64,000 bases of DNA from GCA-2401155 sp045047085 (GTDB lineage Bacteria > Pseudomonadota > Alphaproteobacteria > Rhizobiales > Rhizobiaceae): the NCBI GenBank assembly GCA_045047085.1, contig JASFYT010000004.1:62001-126000 (forward strand), read 5' to 3'. The notes under the pieces are model-generated. The model saw only the letters and a program-made list of their open reading frames with translations. It had not been told where the DNA came from and ran no database searches. Below are positions 9,337 through 18,180 of this stretch, piece after piece (within the stretch, counting starts at the first letter, position 1; every line of letters starts with the position of its first letter). Made by a program: the position numbers and the translations under genes.

Positions 9337-9618
9337 TAGATTTCCATTCGAGATTTCAAATCCGGAAGCGACAAATACCACCCCAATTCAGCTTTAATGC
9401 GAATTGAAAATACTAGAATTCCTTGGCTCGGATTATCCTTCGAGCTGGTTCGCAAACCTATAGCCAGTAATTTTAAATTGGTCAATATTTCAGCCAGCTT
9501 GTCGCCTCACACACCAAATATGCTCTCCTAATTGAACGTCACTCATATGTTACGTATTTTAAAAATTCACCAAATTTTGTAACATCATGTTGCATTTCTG
9601 TCAAAATTAGCGTATCAT

Positions 9619-9632
9619 TGACCGAATGGTTT
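9619..9632 (+). promoter_or_regulatory. Candidate PaaR operator upstream of paaA
   Basis: TGACCGAATGGTTT is an imperfect palindrome about 90 bases upstream of the paaA start, in the 384-base gap between the TetR gene and paaA. The complement of the sequence between paaG and paaZ (15959-15972) reads TGACCAAGTAGTCA, giving a shared consensus TGACCRARTRGTYW. A related half-site TTGGTCAA is at 9478-9485, nearer the TetR gene. No other gene is seen in this gap. Assignment to PaaR is inferred. Confidence 0.5.
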
Positions 9633-9720
9633 AACAATGATGCGAATCGTGGAGGTCTGGTGTGTCACCTCTTATTAATCGCGTCACCATCATTGGATTG
9701 ATCTGAGGAGATAACCCAAA

Positions 9721-10713
9721 ATGTATGCACAAGTAGTAGAATCTACCGGCAGTGGCGTTAAATCTCTTGAAGAGATGAGCGAAAAAGAACGCGCTTTTCA
9801 GGTTCGAATTGATGCTGGAGAAAAAATTGAACCCAAGGACTGGATGCCTGATGGCTACCGCAAAACCTTAATCCGTCAGATTGGGCAGCACGCCCATTCT
9901 GAAATTGTCGGACAATTGCCGGAAGGAAACTGGATCACCCGCGCGCCAACTCTGGAGCGCAAAGCCATCCTCCTTGCAAAAGTACAGGACGAGGCCGGCC
10001 ATGGTCTTTATCTCTATTGTGCTGCTGAAACACTCGGCATCAGCCGTGATGATCTAACCGAGCAATTACTAAGCGGTCGGATGAAATATTCTTCGATCTT
10101 TAACTACCCAACCCTGAATTGGGCAGATATGGGTGCCGTGGGGTGGCTTGTGGATGGTGCGGCCATCATGAATCAGGTGCCGCTGCAACGCACATCATTT
10201 GGTCCCTATAGCCGCGCCATGATCCGTATTTGCAAAGAGGAGAGTTTTCACCAGCGTCAAGGTTATGACATCATGATGAAAATGGCTAACGGCACACCAG
10301 CGCAAACGGCCATGGCACAGGACGCGCTCAACCGACTCTGGTATCCTTCGCTGATGATGTTCGGTCCATCAGACAAGGATAGCGTTCATTCCACCCAATC
10401 CATCGCATGGAAAATTAAAATCGATAGCAATGACGGGCTTCGCCAGAGGTTTGTTGATCAAACTGTGCCACAGGCTAAGTATCTGGGCCTAACAGTGCCT
10501 GACGAAAAACTCTCTTTCAACGAAGAGACCGGACATTACGATTTTAGCCAGCCCGACTGGTCTGAATTCAACGATGTGCTTCGTGGTAACGGCCCCTGTA
10601 ATACCGAGCGGCTGAATGCTCGCAACAAAGCATGGGATGACGGTGCATGGGTCCGCGACGGATTGCTCGCCCACGCTGCAAAAAAATCTGCTGCGAAAAT
10701 TGCAGCCGAATAA
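9721..10713 (+). CDS. paaA: 1,2-phenylacetyl-CoA epoxidase, catalytic subunit PaaA
   Basis: PaaA is the di-iron subunit of the PaaABCE multicomponent oxygenase that epoxidises the ring of phenylacetyl-CoA. The 330-residue length is normal. The ferritin-like core is visible in IGQHAHSEIVGQLPEGNWIT, KVQDEAGHGLYLYCAAETLG and CKEESFHQRQGYDIMMKMAN, whose E/ExxH residues bind iron. A good ribosome site (tgaggagataa) precedes the ATG. It is the first gene of paaABCDE, downstream of the candidate PaaR operator. Confidence 0.97.
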   Translation: MYAQVVESTGSGVKSLEEMSEKERAFQVRIDAGEKIEPKDWMPDGYRKTLIRQIGQHAHSEIVGQLPEGNWITRAPTLERKAILLAKVQDEAGHGLYLYCAAETLGISRDDLTEQLLSGRMKYSSIFNYPTLNWADMGAVGWLVDGAAIMNQVPLQRTSFGPYSRAMIRICKEESFHQRQGYDIMMKMANGTPAQTAMAQDALNRLWYPSLMMFGPSDKDSVHSTQSIAWKIKIDSNDGLRQRFVDQTVPQAKYLGLTVPDEKLSFNEETGHYDFSQPDWSEFNDVLRGNGPCNTERLNARNKAWDDGAWVRDGLLAHAAKKSAAKIAAE

Positions 10714-10738
10714 ATCAATTATTTAGGAGAATCCAATC

Positions 10739-11023
10739 ATGAAAAATGAATGGCCCCTTTGGGAAGTTTTCGTCCGTGGAAAACACGGCACCAGCCATCG
10801 CCATTTTGGCAGCCTGCACGCGCCCGACGCAGATATGGCCATCAAAAACGCACGTGATGTCTACACAAGGCGCAATGAAGGCGTGTCTATTTGGGTAGTG
10901 GAAGCCGACAACATATCAGCCTCTGCGCCGAGTAACAAAGGCCCGCTCTACGAGCCATCAAATGCCAAAGTTTATCGTCACCCAAGTTTCTTCGATATTC
11001 CCGAAGATGTGGGAGCGATGTGA
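10739..11023 (+). CDS. paaB: 1,2-phenylacetyl-CoA epoxidase subunit PaaB
   Basis: PaaB is the small bridging subunit of the phenylacetyl-CoA epoxidase. The 94-residue protein shows the standard opening EWPLWEVFVRGKHGTSHRHF, the DMAIKNARDVYTRRNEGVSI centre and a C-terminal YRHPSFFDIPEDVGAM. It starts 25 bases after paaA, with an AGGAG site, and its TGA shares one base with the paaC ATG (TGATG), so the two are translationally coupled. Confidence 0.97.
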   Translation: MKNEWPLWEVFVRGKHGTSHRHFGSLHAPDADMAIKNARDVYTRRNEGVSIWVVEADNISASAPSNKGPLYEPSNAKVYRHPSFFDIPEDVGAM

Positions 11024-11787
11024 TGTCCGATCAGGATGAGGCTCTATTCCAGTTTCTATTACGCATGGGTGACAACACACTCGTGCTGGGCCACCGCGTC
11101 TCTGAATGGTGCGGTCACTCTCCGGTATTGGAAGAAGATATTGCGCTTGCCAACACTGCTCTGGATCTGATCGGCCAGACCCAGTTTTGGCTGGGTCTGG
11201 CCGGTGAAGTTGAAGGCAAGGGACAAAGTGCTGACAACCTTGCCTTCCTGCGTGACGTATGGGATTTCCGTAGTATCCTATTGGTGGAATTGCCAAATGG
11301 AGATTTCGGACAGACCTTGATGCGGCAATTTTTGTTTGATGCTTGGCAAGCAATCATGTTGGGACGATTGATGTCCAGCTCTGACAAACGCATCGCCGAT
11401 ATTGCTGAAAAAGCCAGCAAAGAAGTCGCCTATCACGTGGAACGCTCCGCTGGCACGGTCGTCGGCCTTGGCGATGGCAGTAAGGAAAGCCATGAGCGTA
11501 TGCAAGCAGCACTCGAATATCTGTGGCCTTATGTGGGCGAGATGTTCATGAGCGATGGTGTTGATGCTGAAATGGTCAAACGAGGCATTGCACCTGATCC
11601 AGCCAGCCTGCGCGATGAATATGACGCCCTGATAGGCAGGGTTCTGGGAGAAGCCACACTGACCATTCCAGATGATCCGTTCGCCCACAAAGGCGGCAAG
11701 ACCGGCAAGCAACACAGCGAATATCTCGGCCATATCCTGACACAGATGCAGTGGTTGCAGCGCGCCTATCCCGGCGCAAACTGGTAG
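11023..11787 (+). CDS. paaC: 1,2-phenylacetyl-CoA epoxidase structural subunit PaaC
   Basis: PaaC is the ferritin-fold partner of PaaA; it lost the metal site and stabilises the catalytic subunit. The 254-residue protein contains LRMGDNTLVLGHRVSEWCGH near the N-terminus and LIGQTQFWLGLAGE, both typical of the family, and ERSAGTVVGLGDGSKESHER in the middle. The ATG at 11023 overlaps the paaB stop by one base; a GTG at 11020 is the only alternative. It ends 6 bases before paaD. Confidence 0.97.
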   Translation: MSDQDEALFQFLLRMGDNTLVLGHRVSEWCGHSPVLEEDIALANTALDLIGQTQFWLGLAGEVEGKGQSADNLAFLRDVWDFRSILLVELPNGDFGQTLMRQFLFDAWQAIMLGRLMSSSDKRIADIAEKASKEVAYHVERSAGTVVGLGDGSKESHERMQAALEYLWPYVGEMFMSDGVDAEMVKRGIAPDPASLRDEYDALIGRVLGEATLTIPDDPFAHKGGKTGKQHSEYLGHILTQMQWLQRAYPGANW

Positions 11788-11793
11788 ATTGTA

Positions 11794-12252
11794 ATGCGCC
11801 CTTCCCCTGCACAAATCCGCGATTGGTTAGACGCCGTACCTGACCCGGAAATTCCGGTGATCTCCGTCGTCGATCTGGGTATAGTGCGCGATATCCGTTG
11901 GGAGGGCGATACGCTGAACATCGCCATCACCCCTACCTATTCCGGCTGTCCTGCAACCTCCGTTATATCTATGGATATCGAAACAGCGCTGCACGCCAAG
12001 GGCCTGCATAATATCGTTCTAAAACAGCAAATTTCACCCGCGTGGACCACAGACTGGCTGTCTGAAAAGGGCCGCACCAAGTTGGAAAACTATGGCATAG
12101 CCCCACCGCAAGCTGCAGGCGGACCGGAGCGGTGTCCCAACTGCCAGAGCACCAATCTGAATAAAGTCAGCCAGTTTGGCTCGACCCCGTGTAAGGCACT
12201 TTGGCGTTGTGCCGACTGTCTTGAACCCTTCGATTATTTCAAATGTATCTGA
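11794..12252 (+). CDS. paaD: Phenylacetyl-CoA epoxidase maturation protein PaaD
   Basis: PaaD is a DUF59/MIP18-type iron-sulfur assembly factor needed for active PaaABCE, probably to mature PaaE. The 152-residue protein has the DUF59 core DPEIPVISVVDLGIVRDI and PTYSGCPATSVISMDIE (residues ~17-65), and a C-terminal zinc-ribbon-like part with four cysteines (RCPNCQSTNL, WRCADCLEPFDYFKCI). It lies between paaC and paaE with short gaps, in the usual operon order. Confidence 0.96.
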   Translation: MRPSPAQIRDWLDAVPDPEIPVISVVDLGIVRDIRWEGDTLNIAITPTYSGCPATSVISMDIETALHAKGLHNIVLKQQISPAWTTDWLSEKGRTKLENYGIAPPQAAGGPERCPNCQSTNLNKVSQFGSTPCKALWRCADCLEPFDYFKCI

Positions 12253-12262
12253 TGAGGATCCT

Positions 12263-13333
12263 ATGCCTAAATTTCATTCGCTAACCGTTATCGATATCTC
12301 AAAGACCATCCATGAGGCAGTCATTGTAACCCTTGCCCCAATGCCGGATGAAGAAGAAGCATTTGACTTTATTGCAGGGCAATACCTAACCTTCCGTCAC
12401 AATTTTGATGGTGAAGAACTTCGTCGCTCCTACTCCATTTGCGCTGGTAAGGATGAAAGTTTGCTACAGGTAGGTATCAAGCACGTGGATGGCGGTGCAT
12501 TTTCCACCTGGGCCAATACAGAAATCAAAGTCGGTGACACACTTGAAGCTATGTCACCAATGGGTAATTTCCATACTCCAATAGAGCCCAATAGTGCCAA
12601 GAGTTATCTCGGATTTGCCGGAGGCTCAGGTATTACGCCTGTGTTGTCGATCATAAAAACTACTCTGGCGCAGGAACCAAATTCCTCTTTCACGCTGGTT
12701 TATGCAAACCGCGCGGTCAACACCATCATGTTCCGCGAGGAACTGGAAGATTTAAAAAATCGCTATATGGGCCGCTTGAGCGTCATCCATATACTTGAAC
12801 ACAATGCTGAAGAAAGTGAGCTTTTCACTGGGTTGGTAGACACCAAGAAGTGCGGCCAATTATTCAAACTCTGGATTGATATCAAGAGTGTCGACACGGC
12901 TTTCATTTGTGGCCCGGAGCCAATGATGCTGGCAATTGTGGACGCATTAAAAGATCATGGCCTGAGCAAAGAACAAATCAAGTTTGAATTATTTGGTAGC
13001 AATCAGCCCGGACGCGCCGCGCAAAAGGCCAAGATCGCTGGTGGCGCCAATGCCGGAGAACAAGCAGAAGCGACAATTACGCTGGATGGCACTACCAGAA
13101 ACATCATCATAGCCAAAGGAAGCACCATACTCGATGCCGCAAAGGCCAACCAGATGGATGTGCCCTTTGCTTGCCAGGCAGGCGTTTGTTCCACATGCCG
13201 CGCAAAAGTTATCGAAGGCGAAGTGGAAATGATGAGTAACCATGCGCTGGAGGACTACGAGGTAGAGCAAGGCTACGTACTCACCTGCCAGTCACTTCCC
13301 TTGGGCAAAGTGGTAATAGATTACGACCAATGA
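12263..13333 (+). CDS. paaE: Phenylacetyl-CoA epoxidase reductase PaaE
   Basis: PaaE takes electrons from NADPH to the PaaA di-iron centre. The 356 residues contain an FAD-binding domain (GQYLTFRHNFDGEELRRSYS), an NAD(P) domain (FAGGSGITPVLSIIKT, FICGPEPMMLAIVDALKDHG) and a C-terminal plant-type [2Fe-2S] ferredoxin with CQAGVCSTCRAKV and YVLTCQS. The ATG at 12263, ten bases after paaD, follows a GAGGATC site and is chosen over a longer frame inside paaD. It ends the paaABCDE unit and converges with paaK, 13 bases away. Confidence 0.96.
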   Translation: MPKFHSLTVIDISKTIHEAVIVTLAPMPDEEEAFDFIAGQYLTFRHNFDGEELRRSYSICAGKDESLLQVGIKHVDGGAFSTWANTEIKVGDTLEAMSPMGNFHTPIEPNSAKSYLGFAGGSGITPVLSIIKTTLAQEPNSSFTLVYANRAVNTIMFREELEDLKNRYMGRLSVIHILEHNAEESELFTGLVDTKKCGQLFKLWIDIKSVDTAFICGPEPMMLAIVDALKDHGLSKEQIKFELFGSNQPGRAAQKAKIAGGANAGEQAEATITLDGTTRNIIIAKGSTILDAAKANQMDVPFACQAGVCSTCRAKVIEGEVEMMSNHALEDYEVEQGYVLTCQSLPLGKVVIDYDQ

Positions 13334-13346
13334 TTAAGATCAAGAC

Positions 13347-14660
13347 CTAGCGTTCGGCAGGCCGATTATCCACGACGCGGATCGCCTTGCCTTGTGATCG
13401 CTCAATTGAATCGGGATAACCGACGACTACCTCAGTAGAAACACCTACGAGATCCTTGATGCATTTGGCAAGTTTTTTTGCTGCTGCTTCGCGGCTTGCA
13501 TCGTCCGCAGAATCACGATTTGCTTCCACATGCACCCGCATGGCATCCATCCTACCGGATCGATAAAGTTCGATTTGAAAATGTGGCGAAAGTTCACTGA
13601 TTGTCAGCAATTGCTCTTCAATTTGCGTGGGGAACACATTCACGCCGCGCAATATAATCATATCGTCTGTGCGTCCTGTTATTTTTTCCATGCGCCGCAT
13701 GCTGCGCGCTGTACCGGGAAGCAATCTACTAAGGTCGCGAGTACGATAACGGATCATTGGCATGCCTTCTTTGGTAAGCGTAGTAAAAACCAATTCACCC
13801 ATTTCTCCGTCTTCAACCGGTTCTCCGGTTTCAGGGTCGATGATCTCAGGATAAAAGTGGTCTTCCCAGACATGCAAACCATCTTTTGTTTCGACGCATT
13901 CATTGGCAACGCCCGGCCCCATTATTTCTGACAGACCATAAATATCAACCGCATGCATATCGAACGCCTGCTCGATTTCCACACGCATGGCGTTAGTCCA
14001 TGGTTCCGCTCCAAAAATCCCGACCTGAAGGGACGATGCACGCGGGTCCAGCCCCTGTTTTTGAAATTGTTCGAGAATATTGAGAATATAAGACGGCGTT
14101 ACCATGATCGCCTGAGGTTTAAAATCCTCGATCAAAGTCACCTGCCGTGCTGTCATACCCCCGGAGACTGGCACGACCGTGGCACCCAGTCGTTCAATCC
14201 CGTAATGCGCACCCAAGCCACCGGTAAACAGTCCATAGCCATAAGCATTGTGCACCATTTCACCGGGGCGAACCCCGGATGCCCGTAGGGAACGCGCGAC
14301 CATATCAGAAAAGACATCGATATCATTTTTCGTATAGCCCACTACCGTCGCCTTGCCCGTAGTGCCGGAGGAAGCGTGCAACCGCATAATTTGTTCACGC
14401 GGGACAGCAAACAAACCAAACGGATAATTATCCCGAAGGTCTGTTTTTAGTGTGAAGGGAAATTTTGCCAAATCCTTCAAACTTTTCAGATCGTCGGGAT
14501 GGACACCATGTTCATCAAACCTTTTGCGGTACATAGGAACATTATCATAGGCATGAAGAACCGACCATTTCATGCGCTCAAGCTGCAGTGCAGAAATTTC
14601 ATCGCGCGAAGCAATTTCGATGGGATCAAGTTCAGATTTTTTTGGTGTGAGGTCTTTCAT
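13347..14660 (-). CDS. paaK: Phenylacetate-CoA ligase
   Basis: PaaK activates phenylacetate to phenylacetyl-CoA with ATP and CoA, the entry step of the pathway. The 437-residue length and the motifs fit: P-loop HASSGTTGKATVVGYTKND, the AMP-binding IFGAEPWTNAMR and YGLSEIMGPG, and the C-terminal hinge ITGRTDDMIILRGVNVFPTQ. It is the last gene of the paaG-paaI-paaK unit on this strand. Confidence 0.96.
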   Translation of the reverse strand: MKDLTPKKSELDPIEIASRDEISALQLERMKWSVLHAYDNVPMYRKRFDEHGVHPDDLKSLKDLAKFPFTLKTDLRDNYPFGLFAVPREQIMRLHASSGTTGKATVVGYTKNDIDVFSDMVARSLRASGVRPGEMVHNAYGYGLFTGGLGAHYGIERLGATVVPVSGGMTARQVTLIEDFKPQAIMVTPSYILNILEQFQKQGLDPRASSLQVGIFGAEPWTNAMRVEIEQAFDMHAVDIYGLSEIMGPGVANECVETKDGLHVWEDHFYPEIIDPETGEPVEDGEMGELVFTTLTKEGMPMIRYRTRDLSRLLPGTARSMRRMEKITGRTDDMIILRGVNVFPTQIEEQLLTISELSPHFQIELYRSGRMDAMRVHVEANRDSADDASREAAAKKLAKCIKDLVGVSTEVVVGYPDSIERSQGKAIRVVDNRPAER

Positions 14661-14680
14661 TATGCCGTTCCTCTAAAGAT

Positions 14681-15124
14681 TTATTCTGTCAAGTTTTCAT
14701 CAAAAAGCGTTCCACCAATGGAACGTGATAATCCACGAAATTCCGCAATTGCAACGCCGTCTTGATTTCGCACAACAACGTCATAAATGCCGCTGCGCCC
14801 GGACAGGTTTTGTTCATCTGCTTCTGCCGTAAGATAATCTCCAACACGGCCCGGCGCCAAATAGGTTATTGAATTATGTTGAGCCACCGTTGCCTGATTA
14901 CGGCTATTACAGGCAAAAGCAAAAGCACTGTCAGCGAGTGCAAAAGTGACCCCACCATGACACATGCCGTGGCCGTTGGCGTGATGAGCCTGCACCGTCA
15001 TCGACATGACGGCTCGCCCCTCACCAACTTCACCAAGTTGAAACCCCATCCATTTAGAGGCATTGTCATCTTTCCACATGGTTTCGGCAGCAAGGCGCGC
15101 GCGCTCATCCGCTGACATCGTCAT
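14681..15124 (-). CDS. paaI: Hydroxyphenylacetyl-CoA thioesterase PaaI
   Basis: PaaI is a hotdog thioesterase that frees CoA from dead-end hydroxylated phenylacetyl-CoA products. The 147-residue protein shows the PaaI motif HANGHGMCHGGVTFALADSAFAFACNS, with the catalytic aspartate in ALADSA, and AEADEQNLSGRSGIYDV in the last third. Its start overlaps the paaG stop by four bases (ATGA-type), showing translational coupling, and paaK follows after 20 bases. Confidence 0.93.
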   Translation of the reverse strand: MTMSADERARLAAETMWKDDNASKWMGFQLGEVGEGRAVMSMTVQAHHANGHGMCHGGVTFALADSAFAFACNSRNQATVAQHNSITYLAPGRVGDYLTAEADEQNLSGRSGIYDVVVRNQDGVAIAEFRGLSRSIGGTLFDENLTE

Positions 15125-15909
15125 GGTTTAGTCCCTGTGAAATTTGCGCTGCGTTTTCCCAAAAACGCAGAAACTCCTTCTGCATAATCTGGGGTTTCAC
15201 CGCAAATTTTTTGTAGTTTAGCTTCCATGTCCAGTTGCTCATCATGTGAATTTGTTGCGGCAGCCTGAATTGCCTGCTTTGTCTGACCTAGCCCAATCGT
15301 CGGTCCATTAGCCAGATTTTTGGTTAGCTCGCGAGCTTCGCTCATTAAGATATCACCCGGCACGGCTTTCCATATCATTCCCCATTGCTGCGCCTGCACC
15401 GCTGAAACCGGTTCAGCGGTGAGGGCAATAGCCTTGGCCCGCGCCTCACCTATCAAATGCGGAAGCATCCAGCTACCGCCAGCATCAGGCACCAGTCCCA
15501 CTTTGGCAAATGACTGGATGAATTTTGCACCATCAGCAGCCAACACAATATCGCAAGCAAGAGCAATATTTGCCCCAGCTCCGGCGGCAACCCCGTTCAC
15601 CGCACAGACCACCGGAAATTCCAGCGACCTGATCAGGCGTATCAACGGGTTATAGAAAGCTTCAATGGTTTGGCTCAAATCTGGTTTTGCATCCATCTTT
15701 TCAGGATCGCGATCACCAAGGTCTTGCCCGGCACAAAAACCACGTCCAGCACCAGTAATAAGGATAGCTCGCATACCACCATCGCGCGCATTCTCAATTG
15801 CCTCGCGGAAAAACAAATGCATTTCATCATTGAAACTGTTCAATCTGTCCGGGCGATTTAGAGTAATTTCACACCAATTTTCGTGAGTATCGACAGTTAT
15901 AGAACTCAT
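15121..15909 (-). CDS. paaG: Ring 1,2-epoxyphenylacetyl-CoA isomerase PaaG
   Basis: PaaG is a crotonase-fold enzyme that turns the ring epoxide into the oxepin-CoA. The 262-residue protein has the oxyanion-hole segments GAGRGFCAGQDLGDRD (residues ~57-72) and VNGVAAGAGANIALACDIVL (~105-125), and PDAGGSWMLPHLIGEARAKA carries the acidic residue expected here. The ATG at 15909 has a strong site (GGGAGGGTAATTTA) that decides it over an in-frame start at 15930. It is the first gene of the paaGIK unit, facing paaZ. Confidence 0.93.
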   Translation of the reverse strand: MSSITVDTHENWCEITLNRPDRLNSFNDEMHLFFREAIENARDGGMRAILITGAGRGFCAGQDLGDRDPEKMDAKPDLSQTIEAFYNPLIRLIRSLEFPVVCAVNGVAAGAGANIALACDIVLAADGAKFIQSFAKVGLVPDAGGSWMLPHLIGEARAKAIALTAEPVSAVQAQQWGMIWKAVPGDILMSEARELTKNLANGPTIGLGQTKQAIQAAATNSHDEQLDMEAKLQKICGETPDYAEGVSAFLGKRSANFTGTKP

Positions 15910-15958
15910 TAAATTACCCTCCCTGAGCAAAATCTTCAGTTAGAGTATTTACATAGAC

Positions 15959-15972
15959 TGACTACTTGGTCA
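15959..15972 (+). promoter_or_regulatory. Candidate PaaR operator between paaG and paaZ
   Basis: TGACTACTTGGTCA is a palindrome with perfect TGAC/GTCA ends in the 135-base divergent region of paaG and paaZ. Its complement matches the element upstream of paaA at 9 of 14 positions strictly and all 14 allowing R, Y and W. It lies 50 bases from the paaG start and 73 from paaZ, so one site could control both directions. Confidence 0.55.
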
Positions 15973-16044
15973 ATTATAAAACCATTGAAGATTCTGGCAT
16001 CAGCAATCATTTAATTATCAGCCCCATTCAAGTTAGGACATCAC

Positions 16045-18075
16045 ATGACAATTCAGGACATCAGCAGTTTTGCAGCAGGATCATGGGTGCCTCCGAGCAA
16101 GGATGCCAGAACAATTTTTAGCGCAGTTACGGGCGAAGCTATTGCACGGGCAGGCAATGGTTCTCTGGATATACAGGCCATGCTTGATCATGCAACATCA
16201 CACGGTGGCCAAGCGTTGCGGGCAATGACCTTTCATGATCGCGCGCGCATGCTAAAGGCATTGGCATTGCATTTGAGTGAACACAAACAGATGCTCTATG
16301 ATTTATCCTTCAGCACAGGCACCACCCAAAATGACAATTTTATCGATATTGATGGTGGCATCGGAACTCTCATTGTCTACGCGTCAAAAGGTCGTCGGGA
16401 ACTACCGGATTCTAAAATTTATCTGGACGGCGATATCGAGGCATTATCGCGAAAAGGTAGTTTTCTTGGGCAACATATAGCGACACCTCTGCAAGGTGTG
16501 GCAGTTCACATTAACGCCTTCAATTTCCCGGTCTGGGGAATGCTTGAAAAACTGGCTCCGACCCTGTTGGCCGGTGTTCCAGCCATTGTAAAACCAGCCA
16601 CGTCAACATGCTATGTAACTGAGTTATGTGTACGCCTGATGATTGAAAGTGATATTCTGCCAGCTGGTGCACTACAATTGGTTGCAGGAGGCATAGGCGA
16701 TATGCTGGACCGTTTGACAGGGCAGGATGTGGTTGCTTTTACCGGCTCTGCCGATACAGCCCTGAAGCTGCGTTCCAATCATAACATCTTAAAGAACTCC
16801 GTCAGATTTTCAGCAGAACAAGATAGCCTGAATGCGTCAATCCTTGGGCCGGACGTTTCACCGGGAACAGATGAGTTCGATCTTTTTGTCAAAGAAATAG
16901 TCCGTGAAATGACCACAAAAGCTGGTCAAAAATGTACTGCGATCCGCAGAATAATCGCCCCGGAAAACCATGTAGAAGCAGTCATTGAAGCGGTGTCTGG
17001 CAAACTGGTCAAAACAACAATTGGAGACCCAAAGCTAAAAGAAACACGCATGGGCGCTCTTGTTTCTGCCGACCAAAAGCGCGACGTGCTTGATAAAGTT
17101 GCAATAATTTCCGAGGAAGCTACCCGCGTATTTGGTGACCCGGATGCTTTTGAAACAAACGGAACAGGCGTCGAAAACGGTGCATTTGTGCCGCCGATGT
17201 TGTTTCATTGCCCTAGCCCGGACAAGGCAGTCAAAATTCATGAAGTAGAGGCATTCGGTCCCGTGTCCACCATCATGGGATATCGTGACGTTGATCACGC
17301 AATTACACTTGCAAACAAGGGTGGTGGAAGCCTCGTTGCATCGGTCATCACCAATGATACCGAAGTTGCACAACAGGTGGTGTTGGAGGCAGCTTCTTTC
17401 CACGGTCGACTATATTTTAACAACGCAACATCCATGAAAGAAAGCACCGGTCATGGTGCTCCTATGCCACATATGGTTCACGGGGGTCCGGGGCGTGCTG
17501 GCGGTGGTGAGGAACTGGGCGGCATTCGGGGTGTCATGCACTACATGCAGCGCACAGCCATTCAAGGTAGCCCGGATATTATAACGGCAATCGGCGATCA
17601 ATGGGTTCCGGGTGCAACAGAAATTCAGGCGACTGATCATCCCTTCACCAAACGATTTGACGAACTGCGCATCGGAGAAACCATCCATACCAAGCCTCGC
17701 GAAATTCTGGACTCCGATATCAAGCATTTCGCGGAATTTACCGGTGATAATTTCTACGCGCATATGGACGATGAGGCGGCCGCTGCAAATCCATTCTTTC
17801 CCGGCCGTGTAGCCCATGGATATTTGTTGTTATCCTTTGCCGCCGGATTATTTGTTGAACCAAATCCCGGTCCGGTTCTGGCAAATACCGGACTGAACAA
17901 GCTACGTTTCATGAAACCGGTCGTACCGGGAGACAGCATTCAAGTGCGCCTAACTGTAAAAAAGAAAACCAAACGAAATGACGAATATGGTGAGGTGCTC
18001 TGGCACGTCACTCTTACCAATCAGCAAAGCGAAATGGTTGCCGAATATGAATTATTGACGATGACAGCATATTAG
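16045..18075 (+). CDS. paaZ: Bifunctional oxepin-CoA hydrolase / 3-oxo-5,6-dehydrosuberyl-CoA semialdehyde dehydrogenase
   Basis: PaaZ opens the oxepin-CoA ring and oxidises the resulting aldehyde with NADP. In the 676 residues, ~1-515 form the aldehyde dehydrogenase, with NAFNFPVWGMLEKLAPTLLA and the catalytic C297 in TTKAGQKCTAIRRI. Residues ~530-676 form the MaoC-like R-specific hydratase, with FAEFTGDNFYAHMDDEAAA and FFPGRVAHGYLLLSFAAG. The full two-domain length is kept. It is divergent from paaG across a candidate PaaR site, and paaX follows. Confidence 0.96.
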   Translation: MTIQDISSFAAGSWVPPSKDARTIFSAVTGEAIARAGNGSLDIQAMLDHATSHGGQALRAMTFHDRARMLKALALHLSEHKQMLYDLSFSTGTTQNDNFIDIDGGIGTLIVYASKGRRELPDSKIYLDGDIEALSRKGSFLGQHIATPLQGVAVHINAFNFPVWGMLEKLAPTLLAGVPAIVKPATSTCYVTELCVRLMIESDILPAGALQLVAGGIGDMLDRLTGQDVVAFTGSADTALKLRSNHNILKNSVRFSAEQDSLNASILGPDVSPGTDEFDLFVKEIVREMTTKAGQKCTAIRRIIAPENHVEAVIEAVSGKLVKTTIGDPKLKETRMGALVSADQKRDVLDKVAIISEEATRVFGDPDAFETNGTGVENGAFVPPMLFHCPSPDKAVKIHEVEAFGPVSTIMGYRDVDHAITLANKGGGSLVASVITNDTEVAQQVVLEAASFHGRLYFNNATSMKESTGHGAPMPHMVHGGPGRAGGGEELGGIRGVMHYMQRTAIQGSPDIITAIGDQWVPGATEIQATDHPFTKRFDELRIGETIHTKPREILDSDIKHFAEFTGDNFYAHMDDEAAAANPFFPGRVAHGYLLLSFAAGLFVEPNPGPVLANTGLNKLRFMKPVVPGDSIQVRLTVKKKTKRNDEYGEVLWHVTLTNQQSEMVAEYELLTMTAY

Positions 18076-18180
18076 AGCGCAACTGCAAAAAACGATTGCA
18101 AATTGTAGATAATTCGTGCGTGAAAATAGACCAATAGGCACTCATTTCATCTTTGATCATATTTAGTAGCGAAACGCTCA

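Noticed and set aside
9478..9485. TTGGTCAA as a third PaaR operator
   Set aside because: Only one half matches; the other arm does not fit the consensus, so it is mentioned only as a half-site.
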